A stretch of DNA of 10,364 nt from Mycobacterium sp. (GTDB lineage Bacteria > Actinomycetota > Actinomycetes > Mycobacteriales > Mycobacteriaceae), in NCBI GenBank assembly GCA_023264755.1, contig JAHFVB010000126.1:1-10364 (forward strand). The letters run 5' to 3'. Below, one piece after another: positions 6,243 to 10,364 of the stretch (positions within the stretch are counted from its first letter, which is position 1; each line of letters begins with the position of its first letter). The notes beneath the pieces are model-generated. The model made no database searches. It saw nothing but the letters and a program-made list of their open reading frames with translations, and was not told where the DNA came from. Position numbers and translations under genes: made by a program.

Positions 6243-8054
6243 CTAGCTGGTCGCCCCGTTCACCGTCGGCTTGTCGATCATGCCCTTCTCGACCCCCCAC
6301 TTGGTGGCGATGGTCCGGTACTCGCCGGTCTGAATGAGGTGCTCCACCGCTTGACGTAGCGACTCGCTGAGCCCTGACCCCTTGGCCACCGGCCAGCCGT
6401 AGTACGCCGAATCGGTCACCTCCCCCGCCGTTTCCAAGGCCCCGGCGCTGAGCTTCACCGCGAACCCGGTCACCGGCGAATCGGCCGACATGGCATCGAC
6501 GTCACCCTTGACCAACGCCGCGGTCAGATCGTCCTGGCGGGTGAAGACGACCATGTCGATCGGCGACAGGCCCGCGGCCACGCACGCGTCGCTCTTGGCC
6601 GGGACCTCCTTGCTCTGTTGCAGACCCCCCTGTGCAACACCGACTTTCAATCCACAGGCCGCCCCTGGGTCGACCGTCGAGCCCGCCCTGCGCGCCCACA
6701 GGTCGCCCGCCTGGAAGTACGTCACGAAGTCGACCATCTTCTCTCGGTCGACGGTGTCGGTGAACGACGACGCCCCGACGTTGAAGTTCGAGCCCTGGAC
6801 CGACGGAATGATGCTCTCGAACGCGGTCTCGCGGTAATCCGGCACCAACCCGAGCGTGCGAGCGACGGCATTCATCAGATCGACGTCGAACCCGACGATC
6901 GCCCCCGAGGAATCCTTGAACTCGTTGGGCGCGTAAGGCACGTTGATGCCGACGACCAGTCGTCCCGTCGCACGAATGGCCTCGGGCACCGTCGCTGCGA
7001 TCGCGGGTACCACCCCGTCGGGCGTCTCGGCGGGCGTCGAACTCTCTGCGACGCTCGCCGGCTTGGCGCTCTCGCGGTCCGGTCGGCCCCACAGTTGCCA
7101 GCCGCCCACCGCGCAGATGCCGACCAACACCACCGCTGCGCCGGCCGCGAGCACGACCCGCCGCGAGAGCCGCGGCGGGGCCGCCTTCACCTGACGCGGC
7201 GCGGAGTGCCGTCCAGACGTCCTGGCCCCCTTGGGGATCGGAGCATTCAATGCGCGCTGCGCCGCGGCCGCCAGTTCGGCGCCGGTTTGGAAACGCTTGG
7301 CGGGCTTCTTGGCCATGCCCTTGGCGATGACCTCGTCGAAGGCCGCCAACGTCGGATCCGAATCCGACGGGCGAGGCGGCGGCGCCATCATGTGGCCGGC
7401 GATCTGCTGCTCCAGGCTATCCGCCTGATAGGGGCGCTGGCCGGTGAGGCATTCGTGCAGCACGCACGTCAACGCGTAGACGTCGGCGCGCGCGTCGACC
7501 GGGCCGCCCTCGAAGCGTTCCGGGGCCATGTACCCCAGCGTGCCCAAGGTGTTGCCCTGCGTGGTCAACCCCGCCTCGCTGGCGGTCCGTGCCAGCCCGA
7601 AGTCGATGAGGTAGGCGAAGTCCCGCGTCGTCATCAAGATGTTCGAAGGCTTGACGTCACGATGGATCAGCCCCCTTTCGTGCGCGGCATCCAACGCCGT
7701 CGCGACCTGTTCCACCACCGAGACGGCGTAGGCCGGCTCGAGTGGCTTCTCACGGTCGGCCAGCAGCTGACCTAGCGTCTGGCCGTCGATGAGCCGCATG
7801 TCCAGGTAGAGCCGGCCGTCGATCTCACCGAAGCCGTGGATCGGCACCACGTGTGGGTCGTTGATCCCGGCTGCGGCTTGGGACTCGCGCCGAAAGCGCT
7901 GCTGAAACGTCTGGTCGGCAGCCATGTGGTGCGGGAGTACCTTGAGCGCGACGATGCGGTCGGTCTCGGTGTCGTAGGCCTGGTAGACCTCGCCCATTCC
8001 GCCCCGGCCCAGCAGCTTCTGCAACTGGTACTTCCCGAATGTCGTCCCATCCAC
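6243..8054 (-). CDS. Transmembrane Ser/Thr protein kinase fused to an extracytoplasmic amino-acid-type solute-binding domain
   Basis: This 603-residue receptor kinase phosphorylates Ser/Thr on cytosolic proteins. All Hanks kinase motifs are present: glycine loop GRGGMGEV at 16-23, Lys38 in VALKVL, Glu57 in RRES, HRDVKPSN at 131-138 (catalytic Asp133), DFG 151-153, an activation loop with Thr164, Thr165, Thr169 and Thr172, APE 177-179 and Asp191. A basic juxtamembrane region leads to one membrane helix at 299-322 and a short linker. Residues 360-590 form a complete SBP_bac_3 fold of the GlnH type: GRLVVGINVPYAPNEF, VGFDVDLMNAVA, and FTDTVDREKMVDF, whose TxxR (Thr434, Arg437) in this family contacts the ligand alpha-carboxylate. 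Cys467 and Cys491 may form a disulfide. PASTA repeats are absent. The likely role is sensing an extracellular amino acid or similar solute. GTG 8054 is the start, with GAGGAG eight bases upstream. Confidence 0.93.
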   Translation of the reverse strand: MDGTTFGKYQLQKLLGRGGMGEVYQAYDTETDRIVALKVLPHHMAADQTFQQRFRRESQAAAGINDPHVVPIHGFGEIDGRLYLDMRLIDGQTLGQLLADREKPLEPAYAVSVVEQVATALDAAHERGLIHRDVKPSNILMTTRDFAYLIDFGLARTASEAGLTTQGNTLGTLGYMAPERFEGGPVDARADVYALTCVLHECLTGQRPYQADSLEQQIAGHMMAPPPRPSDSDPTLAAFDEVIAKGMAKKPAKRFQTGAELAAAAQRALNAPIPKGARTSGRHSAPRQVKAAPPRLSRRVVLAAGAAVVLVGICAVGGWQLWGRPDRESAKPASVAESSTPAETPDGVVPAIAATVPEAIRATGRLVVGINVPYAPNEFKDSSGAIVGFDVDLMNAVARTLGLVPDYRETAFESIIPSVQGSNFNVGASSFTDTVDREKMVDFVTYFQAGDLWARRAGSTVDPGAACGLKVGVAQGGLQQSKEVPAKSDACVAAGLSPIDMVVFTRQDDLTAALVKGDVDAMSADSPVTGFAVKLSAGALETAGEVTDSAYYGWPVAKGSGLSESLRQAVEHLIQTGEYRTIATKWGVEKGMIDKPTVNGATS

Positions 8055-8270
8055 CGGTGAACTCCTCGGCAGCGGCCAATCGGTGTGTCGATAGAAGCTA
8101 CCTCACCATTGCCGACGACGCCCAGACTCGCCCCCGGTCGCGCGGGCGTCGCGGTCGAGGGGCAGCGGCGGTGGTGTAGGGCGGCCAGCGAAATCGGTTC
8201 GACACGGCGCATATTCGACCGAAAGTGGTCGTGCTCGAAGGGTGCGACGGCCCGGCCGGCGAAGGGGCGC
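8055..8270. other. Upstream region of the receptor kinase gene
   Basis: No gene is supported here. The first bases hold the kinase ribosome site (GAGGAG on the minus strand), and the kinase promoter must lie in or beyond this stretch. I could not pick convincing -35 and -10 hexamers. Open frames that overlap it lack family-like sequence. Confidence 0.4.
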
Positions 8271-8711
8271 TCACCCCGCCGACGTCTTAGCCGCAGACGC
8301 TACCTCCGCGCCCCTCGTCCCGGAGGTCGCGCCCGCGGACGCGGTCGAACCGACCGTGTCCGACGATCGACTCCCCACCCAGCCCACGACGTTTCGCGGC
8401 CTGCCACTCGCGAGCCTTTGCTGCACTCGCAGTGAAGCCACCCGCTTCGACCCATCCCGAGTCTCGTGCGGCCGGCGGGGACCTCGTCGAGGTCGGACAA
8501 GCGGCGATATTACCCACACGTCAAATCCGTTGGCAAGCACTTGCCGGCCGCGGTCGACGATCTTGACATCGTCCTCACCTGCGGAAACGTCGATCTTGTT
8601 CACCAGGCCGCCGAGGCCAGGTTCCGAAGCCCAGTCCTGCCGCCGACGTTCGGTCCAGAACGTCGTCACCGCGACCCGCCCCCACGGTCCGACCACCGAA
8701 GGTGGCGTCAC
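8271..8711 (-). other. Doubtful coding stretch, possible decayed or frame-shifted gene
   Basis: A minus-strand frame from GTG 8711 could encode 146 residues. Its first 68 codons look protein-like and are G/C-rich at third positions (for example KIDVSAGEDDVKIVDRGRQ), but the later part becomes low in complexity. Just after this change a second minus frame, 8517-8287, becomes the more protein-like one (for example AREWQAAKRRGLGGESIVGH). That pattern would fit one ancestral gene broken by a frameshift near 8500-8517. No family was recognised, no good ribosome site precedes GTG 8711, and a plus-strand frame (8466-8786) competes. It may be non-coding. Confidence 0.25.
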
Positions 8712-8770
8712 AATGGGGCGACGTTAGCCATCAAGCCCTGGTGGCCCATCAAGAACGACGAGAAGGGCGG

Positions 8771-8900
8771 TGCCGACTGCGGCTGACTGCGGCTGATTGA
8801 AGCTGCCTGCGGCCGACTGCGGCCGACTGCGGCCGACTGCGGCCGACTGAAGCTGACTGAAGCTGAGGGGCGCCGACTGGATCCGACCTGCGCCGACTAG
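8771..8900. repeat. Decanucleotide tandem array, 13 units of exact 10-bp period
   Basis: Thirteen consecutive 10-base units occur with no change of register. Two main unit types alternate in blocks: GGCCGACTGC and AGCTGACTGA; the outer units are diverged. Three to four consecutive copies near 8811-8850 are identical or nearly so. The period is not divisible by three, so the array is not built as a protein repeat. It lies in a gene-poor stretch upstream of the kinase and downstream of the small secreted protein gene. Confidence 0.88.
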
Positions 8901-8961
8901 GGCGAGCGGGGCTGCCGGGGGCGACCGGGGCTGCGGAGACTTATTGGGGCCGACAAAGGCC

Positions 8962-8989
8962 GACGCCCCCGCCAATCGGCGAGGGCGTC
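8962..8989 (-). terminator. Hairpin downstream of the small secreted protein gene
   Basis: The arms GACGCCCCCGCC (8962-8973) and GGCGAGGGCGTC (8978-8989) pair at 11 of 12 positions around an AATC loop. The hairpin lies 16 bases beyond the stop codon of the minus-strand gene 9299-9006, the expected place for its terminator. There is no strong T-tract after it. Confidence 0.6.
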
Positions 8990-9005
8990 GTGATGAGGCG
9001 TGGAC

Positions 9006-9299
9006 TCAGGCGCAAACCCGGACGAACCCCAGCGGACCGCTGAGGCAGGGCGGCGGGGGCGGACCGTAGCCCCCGTACCCTCCGTAGAACGGCGGAGGCG
9101 GAGGTGGCGGAGCCCAGAAACCGGGGCCGCGGCCACCGCCGTGCCAACCCGGTCCGTATCCCCAACCGGGGTCTTGGGCCCATTGCGCTCCGGGCGCCGG
9201 TGGCGCGGCATTTGCCACCCCTGAGCCGACGCCGATCGCGGCGAAGCCCAGCGCCCCGGCGATGGCGGCACCGGCAGCTAAAGTCTTCAGATTCTTCAT
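9006..9299 (-). CDS. Small secreted Pro/Gly-rich protein
   Basis: This 97-residue protein starts with ATG 9299, preceded by AGGGGG about five bases upstream. Residues 1-31 are a classic Sec signal peptide: basic MKNLK, a long Ala/Gly hydrophobic core, and ANA at 29-31 for signal peptidase I. The mature part is compositionally extreme, rich in Gly, Pro, Trp and Tyr, with a WGYGPGWHGGG stretch, a run of seven prolines at 64-70, GGYGGYG near 73-79, and a short conserved-looking end PCLSGPLGFVRVCA with Cys85 and Cys96 that may form a disulfide. Similar short exported proteins are frequent in mycobacteria and have no known activity. It lacks a lipobox. It is transcribed alone, with a terminator-like hairpin after the stop. 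Confidence 0.85.
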   Translation of the reverse strand: MKNLKTLAAGAAIAGALGFAAIGVGSGVANAAPPAPGAQWAQDPGWGYGPGWHGGGRGPGFWAPPPPPPPFYGGYGGYGPPPPPCLSGPLGFVRVCA

Positions 9300-9641
9300 C
9301 AGAACCCCCTGAACACACTCGTCAAAAATTTACGACCGCGAAACACCCCGACTTGATTCAAAGTCCTTGCAGGACACCGGCCATAGGCTTCGTTGCCTAC
9401 GATCAGCCTCCGCGTTCCACGCTACGCCCTCGCCAATGTGAGGAGGTTATGAGGACCATATGTAGTGCGCCTAGCTAACCCGCCGCACTCCGGTTGCGGA
9501 TTCGCCGGCAGCCGCCGCAACACCCGACCCACCTGCGAGTATCGCCGGCCGAACGGCTCGGCAACGCTATGTTGTCGAAAGCTTCCGGGGGCTCGCCACC
9601 TGCGAAGCTCCCAGAGCACCGATTCGAAGGATCAGCCTGAC
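9300..9641. promoter_or_regulatory. Divergent intergenic region between the small secreted protein and the last membrane protein
   Basis: This 342-base gap holds the promoters of two divergent genes. For the minus-strand gene, TAAATT with TCAAGT 18 bases ahead (within 9325-9360) is a weak candidate pair. For the plus-strand gene, TATGTT at 9568-9573 is a possible -10 without a clear -35, and GAAGGA precedes ATG 9642. A nine-codon frame (9449-9478, MRTICSAPS) follows AGGAGG too closely to be a confident gene. The rest shows nothing I can name. Confidence 0.35.
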
Positions 9642-10364
9642 ATGCGCGTTGACGGTCGCGAGGTCGCCGTTTCCGGCCGCCTGCTGCAACCGTTGGCTCG
9701 GCGTACCAACGACATCCTGCGGCTGTCGCTCGCGGCATTGTTCTTGGCCTCCGTCATCGCCAGCTCGCTGATCACCCGCCGCGACTGGGTAGCCCTGGAA
9801 CGTTCGGTATCCGGCATCGTCGACGTGCTCACACCGACCCAGTCCAGCCTGGTCTACCTGCTGTACGGGCTGGCCATCCTGGCGCTGCCGTTCGCCATCT
9901 TCATCGGCCTGATCCTCGCCAAGCAGTGGAAGCTGCTCGGCGCCTACGGTGCCGCCGGGCTGCTGGCGGTGGCCTCGCTATCCGTCAGCGGCAACGGGAT
10001 CTCCGCGCCCCGGTGGCATTTCGATCTGTCCGACCGGCTGCGCACCACCTTGTCGCAGTTCCTCGACGACCCCCGGTGGATCGCCATGCTGGCCGCGGTG
10101 CTCACGGTGTCGGGCCCGTGGCTGCCGGCCCGCTGGCGGCGTTGGTGGTGGACGCTGCTACTGGCATTCGTACCGATTCACTTGGTGGTCAGCGCCATCG
10201 TGCCCGCACGATCGCTGCTAGGGCTGGCCGTCGGCTGGTTCGTCGGCGCCCTGGTGGTCCTCCTCGTGTGCACGCCAGCGCTGGAAGTCCCCCTCGACGG
10301 TGCCGTTCGGGCGCTGGCTCGCCGCGGGTTCGTCGCCAACTCACTCACCGTCATCCGACCGGCC
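9642..10364 (+). CDS. Polytopic membrane protein, N-terminal part, cut by the window edge
   Basis: The frame from ATG 9642 stays open for 241 codons to the last base, so the gene continues beyond the window. AAGGA lies about ten bases before the start. The visible part has a short cytosolic N-terminus (MRVDGREVAVSGRLLQP) and about six hydrophobic helices (near 25-45, 69-91, 98-116, 147-163, 168-187, 190-211). Between them is a soluble loop with APRWHFDLSDRL and LDDPRW. It then enters a hydrophilic region (VPLDGAVRALARRGF). It looks like the start of the large mycobacterial integral membrane proteins that, as I recall, carry lysylphosphatidylglycerol-synthase-type (UPF0104) membrane regions further on, but nothing diagnostic of that lies inside the window. 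Codon usage is strongly G/C-ending, as expected for a real gene. Confidence 0.85.
   Translation, partial: MRVDGREVAVSGRLLQPLARRTNDILRLSLAALFLASVIASSLITRRDWVALERSVSGIVDVLTPTQSSLVYLLYGLAILALPFAIFIGLILAKQWKLLGAYGAAGLLAVASLSVSGNGISAPRWHFDLSDRLRTTLSQFLDDPRWIAMLAAVLTVSGPWLPARWRRWWWTLLLAFVPIHLVVSAIVPARSLLGLAVGWFVGALVVLLVCTPALEVPLDGAVRALARRGFVANSLTVIRPA

Noticed and set aside
6618..7775. Plus-strand 385-codon frame opposite the receptor kinase
   Set aside because: It is antisense to a gene with all kinase motifs and is Arg-rich low-information sequence.
8771..8900. Decanucleotide array as a CRISPR
   Set aside because: Units are contiguous 10-mers without unique spacers, and no cas genes are present.
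8724..8975. Minus-strand 83-codon frame through the decanucleotide array
   Set aside because: Its residues (QSAAVG repeats) derive from the 10-bp array, and the period is not a codon multiple.

Overview
The window looks like a chromosomal segment of a mycobacterium, probably a fast-growing Mycolicibacterium-type species. The base composition is high in G+C with strong G/C bias at third codon positions, and GTG or TTG starts are common. The gene families are typically mycobacterial: a CFP21-like cutinase, an 18-kDa-antigen-type Hsp20, a membrane-anchored proline-rich protein whose N-terminus reads MDVVLG, a Hanks-type receptor kinase, and a small Pro/Gly-rich secreted protein. No rRNA, tRNA, transposase, integrase or CRISPR array was seen. 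The species assignment is inference.

Layout. (1) 261-971 (+) is a secreted cutinase-like protein that keeps the nucleophile and Asp loop of the family but has Tyr where the catalytic His is expected. It is followed by a perfect 21-bp-stem hairpin at 1033-1081. (2) 1276-1725 (+) is a small heat-shock protein with an exact CIRCE operator (HrcA site) upstream at 1178-1204. Short 21-bp-period tandem repeats lie on both sides of it (1087-1149 and 1751-1840). (3) On the minus strand, 4291-2522 encodes a membrane protein with a degenerate actin/Hsp70-like N-terminal domain and a long PPSS tail. It is followed 30 bp later by 2491-1844, a rhomboid-like membrane protein that appears to keep the catalytic Ser and His; the two are probably co-transcribed. 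(4) Divergent from that pair, 4443-6215 (+) is a polytopic membrane protein with about 11-12 membrane segments and a basic Pro/Ala/Thr-rich tail. (5) Convergent with it, 8054-6243 (-) is a transmembrane Ser/Thr protein kinase whose extracytoplasmic part is a complete amino-acid-type periplasmic binding domain (SBP_bac_3). (6) 8055-9005 has no confident gene. It holds a stretch of doubtful coding status (8271-8711), a 13-unit array of exact 10-bp period (8771-8900) and a terminator-like hairpin (8962-8989). (7) 9299-9006 (-) is a 97-residue secreted Pro/Gly-rich protein. (8) 9642 to the right edge (+) is the N-terminal part of a polytopic membrane protein cut by the window end.

Working together. 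Almost every product is predicted to be membrane-bound or exported, so this is a cell-envelope region. The kinase is the natural sensor: a solute bound outside the membrane could control a cytosolic kinase whose substrates might include the cytosolic parts of the neighbouring membrane proteins. The rhomboid-like protein could cleave membrane neighbours such as the single-pass proline-rich protein. Both links rest only on gene proximity and domain logic. The best leads are the kinase/binding-protein fusion, the His-to-Tyr change in the cutinase, HrcA-type control of the Hsp20, and the helically phased short repeats.
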